DNA of 64,000 nt from Streptomyces sp. STR69 (GTDB taxonomy: Bacteria; Actinomycetota; Actinomycetes; Streptomycetales; Streptomycetaceae). The stretch lies in contig NZ_JALJRY010000007.1 of NCBI RefSeq assembly GCF_024519455.1, positions 180,880 through 244,879 of the forward strand. The letters run 5' to 3'. Within the stretch, counting starts at the first letter, position 1. Every line of letters begins with the position of its first letter. The translations under genes and the position numbers were made by a program. Under the pieces are notes generated by a model, which saw only the letters and a program-made list of their open reading frames with translations, was not told the origin of the DNA and did not search any database. This document shows positions 50,424-59,131 of this stretch, one piece after another.

Positions 50424-51431
50424 GTGCGCCGACGCTCCCTTCTCATCGCTGTTCCCGCAGGACTTGTGACGCTCGCGGGGTGCGGTGACAGCGACTCCTC
50501 CTCAAGCAAGGCCAGCGCGTCGCCGTCGCCGTCCGCCTCGGCCACGACCGCTCCGCCGCCGAAGGTCGTGGACGGTCCGGTGCCGGCGATCACCGCGGGC
50601 ACGAAGTTCGACGAGAAGCCGACCGTCGCCAAGGGCACCGGCGATCCGTCGAAGAACCTCGCGGTCAAGACGGTCATCGCGGGCAGCGGCAAGGCGGTCG
50701 CGGAGGGCGACTTCGTCCAGGTCAACTACCTGGGCCAGATCTGGTCGACGGCCAAGGTGTTCGACAACTCCTACGACCGCAAGACCCCGTTGGTCATCCA
50801 GCTCGCCCAGGGCAGCATCATCGACGGCTGGCGCTACGGCTTGGCGGGCCGGAAGGTCGGCAGCCGGGTCGAGATGGCCATCCCGCCGACCTGGGGATAC
50901 GGCACCGCGGGCAACAGTCAGGCGGGCATCAAGGGCACCGACACGCTCGTCTTCGTGATCGACGTGCAGGACGCCTTCAACATCAAGAGCTCCGCCAAGG
51001 GCAAGGCCGTCGCCCAGTCCGACAGCGCACTGCCCAAGGTCGGTACGAACACCGACGGCAAGGCCCCCTCGGTCACCGTCCCGAAGGTGGACCCGCCGAA
51101 GAAGCTGGTGTCGAACTACGTCCTGGAGGGCGACGGAGCCGTCGTCAAGGCGTCCCAGACGATCCTGTGCCAGTTCGAGGGCGTGGTCTGGAGCACCGGC
51201 AAGCAGTTCGAATCGACGTACTCCCAGGGCCGGTTGAGCCAGTTCGCGATCTCGCAGATGGAGTCGGTCGTCAAGGGCCTGGCGCAGGGTGTCACCGGCA
51301 AGAAGGTCGGCAGCCGCGTCCTGATCGTCGCGCCCGCCGACCTGGCCTACGGCGACAACCCGCCCAGCGGCGGCGCCATCAAGAAGGGCGACACCCTGGT
51401 GTTCTCGGTCGACATCCTGGCGGCGATGTAG
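50424..51431 (+). CDS. Lipoprotein with two FKBP-type peptidyl-prolyl isomerase domains
   Basis: This 335-residue exported isomerase has signal peptide MRRRSLLIAV and lipobox TLAGC with cysteine 20, then a Ser/Ala/Pro linker. The first FKBP domain (about 80-190) has FVQVNYLGQIWS, IIDGWRYGLAGRKVGSRVEM and IPPTWGYG. The second (about 235-335) is more divergent, with CQFEGVVWSTGKQFESTY and VAPADLAYG. It starts with GTG and has no strong ribosome site. It likely helps fold proteins outside the membrane. A cytoplasmic FKBP gene follows. Confidence 0.92.
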   Translation: MRRRSLLIAVPAGLVTLAGCGDSDSSSSKASASPSPSASATTAPPPKVVDGPVPAITAGTKFDEKPTVAKGTGDPSKNLAVKTVIAGSGKAVAEGDFVQVNYLGQIWSTAKVFDNSYDRKTPLVIQLAQGSIIDGWRYGLAGRKVGSRVEMAIPPTWGYGTAGNSQAGIKGTDTLVFVIDVQDAFNIKSSAKGKAVAQSDSALPKVGTNTDGKAPSVTVPKVDPPKKLVSNYVLEGDGAVVKASQTILCQFEGVVWSTGKQFESTYSQGRLSQFAISQMESVVKGLAQGVTGKKVGSRVLIVAPADLAYGDNPPSGGAIKKGDTLVFSVDILAAM

Positions 51432-51524
51432 CCCCGCGGGTGAAGAGCCTGGCCGACGCATCCGCGCGGCCGGGATGCGAGACTGTCCGAGTTGCCTTGT
51501 CGTACACAAGCAGGAGCTAGAGAC

Positions 51525-51896
51525 GTGAGCATCGAGAAGCCCGAGATCGACTTCCCGGAGGGCGCACCCCCGGCCGACCTGGAGATCAAGGACCTTTGGG
51601 AGGGTGAGGGCGAGGTCGCGAAGTCGGGCCAGAACGTCACCGTCCACTACGTGGGCGTGGCCTTCAGCACCGGCGAGGAGTTCGACGCCAGCTGGAACCG
51701 CGGCACCCCGTTCAAGTTCCCGCTCGGTGGCGGCCGTGTCATCAAGGGCTGGGACCAGGGCGTGCAGGGCATGAAGGTCGGCGGCCGTCGCCAGCTGACC
51801 ATCCCGGCGCACCTCGCCTACGGCAACCAGAGCCCGACCCCGGCGATCAAGCCGGGCGAGACCCTGATTTTCGTGGTCGACCTCGTCGCCGTCTGA
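51525..51896 (+). CDS. Cytoplasmic FKBP-type peptidyl-prolyl isomerase
   Basis: This 123-residue single-domain FKBP has the standard motifs VTVHYVGVAFSTGEEFDASW, VIKGWDQGVQGMKVGGRRQL and IPAHLAYG. It has no signal peptide. The GTG at 51525 has CAGGAG nine bases upstream. An in-frame ATG 11 codons earlier lacks support. It catalyses proline isomerisation and would bind FK506-type drugs. It ends at a rho-independent terminator. Confidence 0.95.
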   Translation: MSIEKPEIDFPEGAPPADLEIKDLWEGEGEVAKSGQNVTVHYVGVAFSTGEEFDASWNRGTPFKFPLGGGRVIKGWDQGVQGMKVGGRRQLTIPAHLAYGNQSPTPAIKPGETLIFVVDLVAV

Positions 51897-51926
51897 TCAC
51901 CGGATCCGACCGGACCCGATCACCCG

Positions 51927-51963
51927 GGGCCCATGCCTGCTCGGGCATGGGCCCTCGGCTTTT
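51927..51963 (+). terminator. Rho-independent terminator after FKBP
   Basis: GGGCCCATGCC and GGCATGGGCCC form a perfect 11-bp stem followed by TCGGCTTTT. Confidence 0.85.
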
Positions 51964-52026
51964 GTCAGGCCATCTCGGGGCGGTACGGTCATCGTTCGTA
52001 AGTACAGAGGAAGGCGAAGGGCGTCG

Positions 52027-52980
52027 ATGGCCATTGCCAAGGCCGAGCGGCTGATGAACCTCGCGCTGTGTCTGCTCGGGACGCGGCGGCCGCTCAGCAA
52101 GCGTGAGCTGCGGGAATCCATCGAGGCCTACCTCGAAGCCGGGTCCGACGACTCCTTCAACCGGATGTTCGAGCGCGACAAGGACGATCTGCGCGAACTC
52201 GGGCTGGTCATCGAGACGGTGGAGAACCTGGACGGCGAGGTCGGCTATCTCGCCCGCCGCGACAGCAACCGCCTCCCGCCCATCACCCTCGACGCCGAGG
52301 AGGCCGCCGCCCTCGGTCTCGCCGCGAAGGTGTGGCAGCAGGCCCGGCTCGCCGGCGCGGCCAGCGGCGCCCTGCAGAAACTGCGCGCCGCCGGAATGCC
52401 CGAGGACCTCGACCCGTACGAGCCGCACGGCGCCTTGGAGCCTCGCATTCCGGTGCACGAGGCGTCGTTCGAGCCGCTGATGCTGGCCTGCCGGGACCGT
52501 CGGCCGGTCGTGTTCGAGTACCGCAAGGCCACCGCCGCCCGCCCCGAGACGCGCAGCGTCGAGCCGTGGGCCCTTGAGTGCTGGCGCGGCCACTGGTACC
52601 TCGCCGGCTGGGACCGGGACCGCGGTGCCGAACGCGTCTTCCGCCTCTCCCGGATCACCGGCAAGGTGCGCTCCCGCAACGGACGGTTCACCGCGGACGT
52701 ACCCGATGTCGTCACCGTGCGCGAGACCGTCGCGAGCTGGGCGGGGGAGACCGCCGACCGCTCCGCCCTGATCCGGCTGCGCACGGGCTCCGGGTACCCC
52801 CTGCGGGCGAAAGCCGCGGCGGTTCGGGAACTCGGGGACGGCTGGGACGAGTTGGAGATTCCGTACGGCCACGGACTGGACGCCTGGCTGGTCGAGTTCG
52901 GGCCGGACGTGGTCGTCCTGGAGCCCGCCGAGCTGCGGGCCGACGTGGTGGACCGGCTGCGTGCCGTGGCCAAGGGCTGA
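52027..52980 (+). CDS. pafB: WYL-domain transcriptional regulator PafB
   Basis: PafB with PafC forms a heterodimeric activator of the LexA-independent DNA damage response in mycobacteria; it is named for its place near pafA. The 317-residue protein has an N-terminal winged helix (MNLALCLLGTRRPLSKRELR) and a WYL domain with ECWRGHWYLAGWDRDRGAERVFRLSRI near residues 180-206. A C-terminal WCX region follows. The ATG follows GGAAGGCGAAGGG. pafC starts 19 bases after the stop. Confidence 0.95.
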   Translation: MAIAKAERLMNLALCLLGTRRPLSKRELRESIEAYLEAGSDDSFNRMFERDKDDLRELGLVIETVENLDGEVGYLARRDSNRLPPITLDAEEAAALGLAAKVWQQARLAGAASGALQKLRAAGMPEDLDPYEPHGALEPRIPVHEASFEPLMLACRDRRPVVFEYRKATAARPETRSVEPWALECWRGHWYLAGWDRDRGAERVFRLSRITGKVRSRNGRFTADVPDVVTVRETVASWAGETADRSALIRLRTGSGYPLRAKAAAVRELGDGWDELEIPYGHGLDAWLVEFGPDVVVLEPAELRADVVDRLRAVAKG

Positions 52981-52999
52981 GGGGGAGCGGAAGAGAACT

Positions 53000-54025
53000 G
53001 TGGCAGGCAAACCGGTCAGGCCCGTCAACGCCATCGACCAGACCCGGCGGATGCTCTCCCTGGTGACCTATCTCAAGGAGCGCCCCGGAGCACGCGTCGA
53101 GGATGTCGCGCGTGCCTTCGGGATCACCGAGGACGAGCTGGTCTCCGACCTCGACGTACTGCCCATGTGCGGGACCAGCTTCCGGGGCGGTGACCTGCTC
53201 GACATCGACACCGACGGCGACCGCATCTGGTGGCACAACCCGGACGACGTCGCCGAACCGCTCCGGCTCGCCGCCGACGAGGCGACCGCGCTCCTGGTGG
53301 CCGCCCGCGCCGTATCGACCCTCCCGGGTCTGCGCGAGAGCGACCGGCAGGCGCTGCTGCGGGCCACCGCCAAGGTGGAGGCAGCGGCCGGTGAGGCGGC
53401 CGGGGCCAGCGCACGCCTGTCGGTGACCTTCGAGTCCGAGGGCGGGGTCTTCGCGGACGTCGACCGGGCGATCTCGGAGCGGCGCCGGCTGTGGATCCGC
53501 TACTACTCGCCAGCACGCGACGAGTTGAGCGAGCGTGAGATCGACCCCATCCGGCTGGTCAGCGTCGGGCACACGTACGTGGAGGCCTGGTGCCGCCGCT
53601 CCGAGGCACGCCGTACCTTCCGCCTCGACCGGGTCGCCGAGATCAAGATCCTCGACGAGCCGTCCGCGCCGCCCGAGATCGAACTGCGGGACCTGTCGGA
53701 GGCGCTGGTGCAGCCCGCTGCCGAGGACCCCGAGGTCGTCGTCGAGGTCGGCCCGGGCGGGCGCTGGGTCGCCGAGTACTACCCGCACGACAGTGCTGAT
53801 GAGCTTCCCGACGGCGGGTTGCGTATTACCTTGCGCACCCCCGACCCGACGTCCTTGCGCCGCCTGGCCCTGCGGCTCGGGCGCGACGGCCGGATCGTCT
53901 CCCCGAGCGATCTCGCCGACAGCGCCCGCCGCGCCGCCCGCGAGGCACTGGCTGCGTACGACGGACCGCAGAGCGTGGTTGACGGTGTGCACGGTGTTGA
54001 CGACAGGCAGGAGCAGGAGCTGTGA
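53000..54025 (+). CDS. pafC: WYL-domain transcriptional regulator PafC
   Basis: This 341-residue partner of PafB has the same architecture. The winged helix reads RRMLSLVTYLKERPG, and the domain ITEDELVSDLDVLPMCG follows. The WYL domain has RRLWIRYYSPARDELSEREI and GHTYVEAWCRRSEARRTFRLDR near residue 195. A C-terminal WCX-like region ends the protein. The GTG at 53000 is taken because it gives MAGKPVRPVNAIDQTRRML, with GGGGGAGCGGAAGAG upstream. The stop overlaps the next small gene by four bases. Confidence 0.94.
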   Translation: MAGKPVRPVNAIDQTRRMLSLVTYLKERPGARVEDVARAFGITEDELVSDLDVLPMCGTSFRGGDLLDIDTDGDRIWWHNPDDVAEPLRLAADEATALLVAARAVSTLPGLRESDRQALLRATAKVEAAAGEAAGASARLSVTFESEGGVFADVDRAISERRRLWIRYYSPARDELSEREIDPIRLVSVGHTYVEAWCRRSEARRTFRLDRVAEIKILDEPSAPPEIELRDLSEALVQPAAEDPEVVVEVGPGGRWVAEYYPHDSADELPDGGLRITLRTPDPTSLRRLALRLGRDGRIVSPSDLADSARRAAREALAAYDGPQSVVDGVHGVDDRQEQEL

Positions 54026-54324
54026 GCGAGTCGACGATGTCCGGTGTCCCGGGTGTCCAGGAGATGACGGTGGCCGCCGCCTTCGCCGGGATGAAGAACG
54101 TGATGCCCGTCGTGTTCAGAGCGGGCTGCCCGGACTGCCGGGGCAACTTCGAACTGGCGGCGAGCGCCCTGCGCCTCGCCATCGGCGCCACCAGCCGCAC
54201 CACGTTCTACTCCTTCACCTGCCCCGACTGCGGCGCCGCCGTCCGCAAACCCGCGGGCGAGCGGATCGTCGAGCTGCTCACCGGCGGCGGGGTCAGGACC
54301 CTGCGGCTGACCTCCGTCGGCTAG
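54022..54324 (+). CDS. Small zinc-ribbon protein of unknown function
   Basis: This 100-residue protein has two CxxC pairs, AGCPDCRGNF and FTCPDCGAAVRKP, 29 residues apart. That makes a probable zinc ribbon. The N-terminal 30 residues are hydrophobic to neutral without a clear membrane segment. The GTG start overlaps the pafC stop in GTGA, so it should be made together with PafC. No function is known to me. The coupling hints at a role with the PafBC regulator or simple genomic neighbourhood. Confidence 0.75.
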   Translation: MSESTMSGVPGVQEMTVAAAFAGMKNVMPVVFRAGCPDCRGNFELAASALRLAIGATSRTTFYSFTCPDCGAAVRKPAGERIVELLTGGGVRTLRLTSVG

Positions 54325-54331
54325 CAGGGTC

Positions 54332-54337
54332 TAGGCT
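54332..54337 (+). promoter_or_regulatory. -10 box for a leaderless small membrane-protein gene
   Basis: TAGGCT ends six bases before the ATG at 54344. TGACCT at 54308 is a usable -35 with an 18-base spacer. Confidence 0.45.
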
Positions 54338-54343
54338 CGCCCC

Positions 54344-54538
54344 ATGGTTTGGGCGATGGTCGCGGTAGCTGTGGGTTTTCTGGGTCTCGCCGTGCTCGGC
54401 GTGCTCGCCGTCCGGGTCTTCCTGGAGGCGCAGCGGCTCGGACGCCAGGTCACGGAGGCCGCGCAGCGCATCAACAGGGCGGCCGAAGACCTGGAACGGG
54501 CGGCCGTGGCGACGGCCCGTTCCGTCGACGCACTGTGA
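54344..54538 (+). CDS. Small single-span membrane protein
   Basis: This 64-residue protein has one N-terminal membrane helix (MVAVAVGFLGLAVLGVLAVRV). A 40-residue amphipathic, probably coiled-coil tail follows, QRLGRQVTEAAQRINRAAED onwards. The pattern resembles DUF948-like or TatA/B-like small proteins, but it lacks their motifs. It lies between the zinc-ribbon gene and tatA. Function unknown. Confidence 0.65.
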   Translation: MVWAMVAVAVGFLGLAVLGVLAVRVFLEAQRLGRQVTEAAQRINRAAEDLERAAVATARSVDAL

Positions 54539-54798
54539 GTCACGTATGCGTGGGGTGTGAGTTGCGCGCCTGATGCGCTTCGCGTCACTTTGCCCTGTCA
54601 CGTTGTCGGTGGGGGCAGGTACGCTGCTGATCGCGGTCCGGATAACGAGGCCCGGAGCGCGGACCGGGAGTACGCACGGGGATTGCCTGACGTTTACCCC
54701 CGAGCGTTACGATCGCTGGCAGCACGAAGGTCGGACAGATGTCCGACCCATCGGACAGCACCCCCACCCCAGCCGCCTCGGTGAGAAGGTAAAGACTT

Positions 54799-55080
54799 AT
54801 GTTCGGAAGGCTCGGAGCTCCCGAGATCATTCTCATCCTCGTCGTCATCGTGCTGCTTTTCGGCGCGAAGAAGCTTCCGGACATGGCCCGTTCCCTCGGC
54901 AAGTCCGCCCGCATCCTCAAGAGCGAGGCCAAGGCGATGAAGGAAGAGGGCAACAGCACGCCCACCCCCGCCGGCCCGCCGAACACCGACGAGCCCGTGC
55001 AGCGCACCATCCAGGCGGCCCCCGGCGACGTGACCAGCTCGCGCCCCGTCACCGAGCCGTCGGACACGACCAAGCGCTGA
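54799..55080 (+). CDS. tatA: Sec-independent translocase subunit TatA
   Basis: This 93-residue TatA has a short N-terminal helix with IILILVVIVLLFGAKKLPDM. The FGxKKLP hinge and the amphipathic helix ARSLGKSARILKSEAKAM follow, then a polar Pro/Thr-rich tail. TatA polymerises to form the pathway for folded twin-arginine substrates. GAGAAGG precedes the ATG. tatC follows after 48 bases. No tatB gene is adjacent, as is normal for actinomycetes, where it lies elsewhere. Confidence 0.95.
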   Translation: MFGRLGAPEIILILVVIVLLFGAKKLPDMARSLGKSARILKSEAKAMKEEGNSTPTPAGPPNTDEPVQRTIQAAPGDVTSSRPVTEPSDTTKR

Positions 55081-55128
55081 CGCAGGGCCGGGACGCCCCC
55101 GGCCTGCCGCACGAGATGAGGACGTGGG

Positions 55129-56091
55129 TTGCCTAAGTCTGCCCGCACGAAGGAGAAGGACCCCGAGGGGCGGATGCCCCTCGCGGACCATCTGCGTGAG
55201 CTGCGCAACCGGCTCGCGAAGGCGATGCTCGCCATCATCGTGGTGACCTGCGTGGCCGCCTTCTTCTACAACGACATCGTCAACATCATCACCAAGCCGG
55301 TGTTGCACTCGGTCGGCTGCTCCCAGAACTTCGAGCAGTTGTCGAAGTCGACCGAGAAGACCCAGCAGTGCGCGCAGATCACGATCAACGGTCTGCTGAC
55401 GCCGTTCACGCTGGCGTTGAAGGTGTCCCTGATGGCCGGTGTCGTACTGGCCTCCCCGGTCTGGCTGTACCAGCTGTGGGGCTTCGTCGCTCCGGGCCTG
55501 CACAAGAACGAGAAGAAGTACGCGCTCTCCTTCGTCGGTACCGGCGTTCCGCTGTTCCTCGGCGGCGCCTACTTCGCGTACAGGGTGCTGCCCACCACGG
55601 CGAAGGTCCTGATCGGCTTCACGCCGAGCAGCGTCCAGAACCTGCTGCCGCTCGACGACCTGCTCGACCTCGTCACGCGCATGGTGCTGGTCTTCGGGCT
55701 CTCCTTCGAGCTGCCACTGCTGCTGATCATGCTCAACCTCACGGGTGCGCTGACCGGCAAGCGGATGCTCAGCTGGTGGCGCGCCATGATCCTCGGCATC
55801 ACGGTCTTCGCCGCCGTCGCCACCCCGAGCACCGACCCGCTGACCATGCTCGCGCTGGCCGGGCCGATCTGGGTGCTGTACTTCGGCGCGGTCGTCTTCT
55901 CCCTGCTCAACGACCGGCGCAAGCGCCGCCGCGACGAGGCGGGACCGGCCGACGACGAGGCCTCCGACCTGGACCTCACCCCCGAGGACATCGGCGACGT
56001 CGAAGCCGTCTCGGCCGGCCGGGCAGCCCTGCCCGAGCAGGCGGGCGGCACCGGTTCGGACCGGGTCAACGGGTACGACGACGTGACCTGA
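55129..56091 (+). CDS. tatC: Sec-independent translocase subunit TatC
   Basis: This 320-residue six-helix membrane protein is the twin-arginine signal receptor. The N-terminal MPLADHLRELRNRLAKA is the family signature, and the glutamate of SFELPLLLIMLNL in helix four is present. A long acidic C-terminal tail follows the last helix. The likely start is TTG at 55129 after GATGAGGAC. An internal ATG at 55174 (MPLADH) is an alternative that would remove 15 residues. Confidence 0.95.
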   Translation: MPKSARTKEKDPEGRMPLADHLRELRNRLAKAMLAIIVVTCVAAFFYNDIVNIITKPVLHSVGCSQNFEQLSKSTEKTQQCAQITINGLLTPFTLALKVSLMAGVVLASPVWLYQLWGFVAPGLHKNEKKYALSFVGTGVPLFLGGAYFAYRVLPTTAKVLIGFTPSSVQNLLPLDDLLDLVTRMVLVFGLSFELPLLLIMLNLTGALTGKRMLSWWRAMILGITVFAAVATPSTDPLTMLALAGPIWVLYFGAVVFSLLNDRRKRRRDEAGPADDEASDLDLTPEDIGDVEAVSAGRAALPEQAGGTGSDRVNGYDDVT

Positions 56092-56111
56092 TCACCTTCC
56101 CTACCTCCGCC

Positions 56112-56148
56112 GAGACCGGCCGTTCCCGCAGCGCGGGCGGCCGGTCTC
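56112..56148 (+). terminator. Terminator after tatC
   Basis: GAGACCGGCCG and CGGCCGGTCTC form a perfect 11-bp stem. The loop contains a second small stem, CCCGC with GCGGG. Confidence 0.65.
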
Positions 56149-56222
56149 CGTGTGTGGAGGACCTATGGGAACGGATAATGATCGTCCTGTTGTCAGTGGC
56201 GCCCGGTACGCTCGAAAGCACG

Positions 56223-59042
56223 ATGACAGAGGACCTCTCCCCGGCCGAGCGGTATGCGGCAGCCCGCCTGCGGGCAGCCGAGCAGGCCACCGCGCTCGCG
56301 GACTTCCGCGAGATGTACGACTTCGGTCTCGACCCCTTCCAGATCGAGGCCTGTAAGGCGCTCGAAGCGGGGAAGGGCGTGCTGGTCGCGGCGCCCACCG
56401 GCTCCGGCAAGACGATCGTCGGCGAGTTCGCCGTCCACCTAGCCCTCCAGCAGGGCAAGAAGTGCTTCTACACGACCCCCATCAAGGCACTGTCGAACCA
56501 GAAGTACGCCGACCTGTGCCGCCGTTACGGCGCGGACAAGGTCGGCCTGCTCACCGGCGACAACAGCGTCAACTCCGAGGCACCGGTGGTCGTCATGACC
56601 ACCGAGGTCCTGCGGAACATGCTGTACGCCGGTTCACAGACCCTCCTCGGCCTCGGCTATGTGGTCATGGACGAGGTGCACTACCTCTCCGACCGCTTCC
56701 GCGGCGCAGTCTGGGAAGAGGTGATCATCCACCTCCCGGAGTCGGTGACCCTGGTCTCGCTCTCGGCGACGGTGTCGAACGCGGAGGAGTTCGGTGACTG
56801 GCTCGACACCGTCCGCGGCGACACCGAGGTGATCGTCTCCGAGCACCGGCCGGTGCCGCTGTTCCAGCACGTGCTGGCAGGGCGGCGGATGTACGACCTC
56901 TTCGAGGAGGGCGAGGGCAACAAGAAGGCCGTCAACCCCGACCTCACCCGCCTGGCCCGCATGGAGGCGCAGCGCCCGTCCTACCAGGACCGCAAGCGTG
57001 GCCGTGCCATGCGTGAGGCCGACCGGGAGCGCGAGCGCAGATCGCGTTCGAAGGTGTGGACACCGGGACGCCCCGAGGTCATCGAGCGGCTGGACAGCGA
57101 AGGTCTGCTGCCCGCCATCACGTTCATCTTCAGCCGAGCCGCCTGCGAGGCCGCCGTACAGCAGTGTCTGTACGCCGGGCTGCGGCTCAACGACGACGAG
57201 GCGCGGGAGAAGGTGCGTGCCCTCGTCGAGGAGCGCACCGCGTCCATTCCGTCCGAGGACCTCCATGTCCTCGGGTACTACGAGTGGTTGGAAGGCCTGG
57301 AGCGCGGCATCGCGGCCCACCACGCGGGCATGCTGCCGACGTTCAAGGAGGTCGTCGAGGAGCTGTTCCTGCGCGGTCTGGTGAAGGCCGTGTTCGCCAC
57401 CGAGACCCTGGCACTGGGTATCAACATGCCCGCGCGCTCTGTGGTGTTGGAGAAGCTCGTCAAGTGGAACGGCGAGCAGCACGCCGACATCACCCCCGGC
57501 GAGTACACCCAGTTGACCGGCCGGGCCGGCCGCCGCGGCATCGACGTCGAGGGCCACGCCGTCGTGCTGTGGCAGCGCGGGATCAGCCCCGAGCACCTCG
57601 CTGGACTGGCCGGCACCCGCACCTATCCGCTGCGTTCCAGCTTCAAGCCGTCGTACAACATGGCGGTCAACCTCGTCGAGCAGTTCGGGCGGCACCGCTC
57701 GCGTGAACTCCTGGAGACCTCTTTCGCGCAGTTCCAGGCGGACAAGTCGGTCGTCGGGATCTCACGGCAGGTGCAGCGCAACGAAGAGGGCCTGGAGGGC
57801 TACAAGGACTCCATGACCTGCCACCTGGGCGACTTCGACGACTACATGCGGCTGCGTCGCGAGCTCAAGGACCGCGAGACCGAGCTCGCCCGGCAGGGCG
57901 TGGCACAGCGGCGCGCAGAGTCCGCCGTCGCCCTGGAGAAGCTCAAGCCGGGAGACGTCATCCACGTCCCGACCGGCAAGTACGCGGGCCTGGCACTGGT
58001 GTTGGACCCGGGCCTGCCCGCCGGACGGTCCAACGGCCACCGCGGCTTCGAGCAGCACGACGGCCCGCGTCCGCTCGTCCTGACGGTCGAACGGCAGGTC
58101 AAGCGGCTCGCGTCGATGGACTTCCCGGTGCCTGTCGAGGCGTTGGACCGGATGCGGATCCCGAAGTCCTTCAACCCCCGTTCCCCGCAGTCCCGTCGGG
58201 ACCTGGCCTCCGCGCTGCGCACCAAGGCCGGGCACATCCCGCCGGAGCGGGCCCGCAAGCAGCGCTCGCAGGCCGCGGACGACCGGGAGATCGCGCAGTT
58301 GCGTACGGCGATCCGGGCGCATCCGTGTCATGGGTGCAACGACCGTGAGGACCACGCTCGTTGGGCCGAGCGGTACCACCGGCTGCAGCGGGACACCACG
58401 CAGCTGGAGCGGCGGATCGAGGGGCGGACCAACACCATCGCCCGGACCTTCGACCGGATCGTCGCGCTCCTCACCGAGCTGGACTATCTGCGCGGCGACG
58501 AGGTCACCGAGCACGGCAAGCGGCTGGCCCGGCTCTACGGCGAACTCGACCTGCTCGCCAGCGAATGTCTGCGCGAGGGGGTCTGGGAGGGGCTTGCCCC
58601 TGCCGAACTCGCCGCGTGCGTCTCGGCGTTGGTGTTCGAGGCACGGGTCAGTGACGACGCCACGACGCCGAAGGTGCCGTCCGGTGCGGCCAAGGCCGCG
58701 CTGGGGGAGATGGTGCGGATCTGGGGGCGTCTCGACGCCCTGGAGGAGGATTTCCGGATCACCCAGACCGAGGGCGTCGGGCAGCGCGAGCCTGATCTCG
58801 GCTTCGCCTGGGCCGCGTTCATGTGGGCCAGCGGGAAGGGGCTGGACGAGGTGCTTCGGGAGGTGGAGATGCCGGCCGGGGACTTCGTTCGGTGGTGCAA
58901 GCAGGTGATTGACGTGCTGGGGCAGATTTCGGCTGCGGCGCCGGTTTCCGGTGGGGAGGCGACTTCTACTGTGGCGAAGAATGCGCGTAAGGCTGTTGAT
59001 CTGTTGCTGCGGGGAGTGGTGGCGTACTCGTCTGTGGGGTGA
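56223..59042 (+). CDS. Ski2/Mtr4-like DEAD-box-family helicase (HelY type)
   Basis: This 939-residue superfamily 2 helicase is of the Ski2-like class, which in other organisms unwinds RNA for decay. Walker A APTGSGKT is at about residues 57-64. The DEVH box is at 150-153 in VVMDEVHYLSDRFRG. SLSATVSNAEEFGDW is motif III, and QLTGRAGRRGID is motif VI. A C-terminal region of some 400 residues includes the DSHCT-like domain. Its RAHPCHGCNDREDH suggests a metal-binding site. The ATG at 56223 is the usual start; an in-frame ATG 15 codons up is possible. It follows tatC and ends at a repeat copy convergent with the allophanate hydrolase. Confidence 0.92.
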   Translation: MTEDLSPAERYAAARLRAAEQATALADFREMYDFGLDPFQIEACKALEAGKGVLVAAPTGSGKTIVGEFAVHLALQQGKKCFYTTPIKALSNQKYADLCRRYGADKVGLLTGDNSVNSEAPVVVMTTEVLRNMLYAGSQTLLGLGYVVMDEVHYLSDRFRGAVWEEVIIHLPESVTLVSLSATVSNAEEFGDWLDTVRGDTEVIVSEHRPVPLFQHVLAGRRMYDLFEEGEGNKKAVNPDLTRLARMEAQRPSYQDRKRGRAMREADRERERRSRSKVWTPGRPEVIERLDSEGLLPAITFIFSRAACEAAVQQCLYAGLRLNDDEAREKVRALVEERTASIPSEDLHVLGYYEWLEGLERGIAAHHAGMLPTFKEVVEELFLRGLVKAVFATETLALGINMPARSVVLEKLVKWNGEQHADITPGEYTQLTGRAGRRGIDVEGHAVVLWQRGISPEHLAGLAGTRTYPLRSSFKPSYNMAVNLVEQFGRHRSRELLETSFAQFQADKSVVGISRQVQRNEEGLEGYKDSMTCHLGDFDDYMRLRRELKDRETELARQGVAQRRAESAVALEKLKPGDVIHVPTGKYAGLALVLDPGLPAGRSNGHRGFEQHDGPRPLVLTVERQVKRLASMDFPVPVEALDRMRIPKSFNPRSPQSRRDLASALRTKAGHIPPERARKQRSQAADDREIAQLRTAIRAHPCHGCNDREDHARWAERYHRLQRDTTQLERRIEGRTNTIARTFDRIVALLTELDYLRGDEVTEHGKRLARLYGELDLLASECLREGVWEGLAPAELAACVSALVFEARVSDDATTPKVPSGAAKAALGEMVRIWGRLDALEEDFRITQTEGVGQREPDLGFAWAAFMWASGKGLDEVLREVEMPAGDFVRWCKQVIDVLGQISAAAPVSGGEATSTVAKNARKAVDLLLRGVVAYSSVG

Positions 59043-59056
59043 CGGGTTCGTTGGCG

Positions 59057-59128
59057 GCTGCGGGTGTGTGGGGGCTGGTCGCGCCCACGCGGCGGAGCCG
59101 CAAATCGACACGGCCCCGCGCCCCTAAC
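59057..59128. repeat. Dispersed intergenic repeat, copy 3
   Basis: Read on the minus strand it runs TTAGGGGCGCGGGGCCGTGT, then TGCGGCTCCGCCGCGTGGGC, then GCGACCAGCCCCCAC and CCGCAG. It matches copy 2 over its length and copy 1 at both ends. It fills the gap between the convergent helicase and allophanate hydrolase genes and is self-complementary in parts, so it may terminate both. Confidence 0.7.
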
Positions 59129-59131
59129 GGA

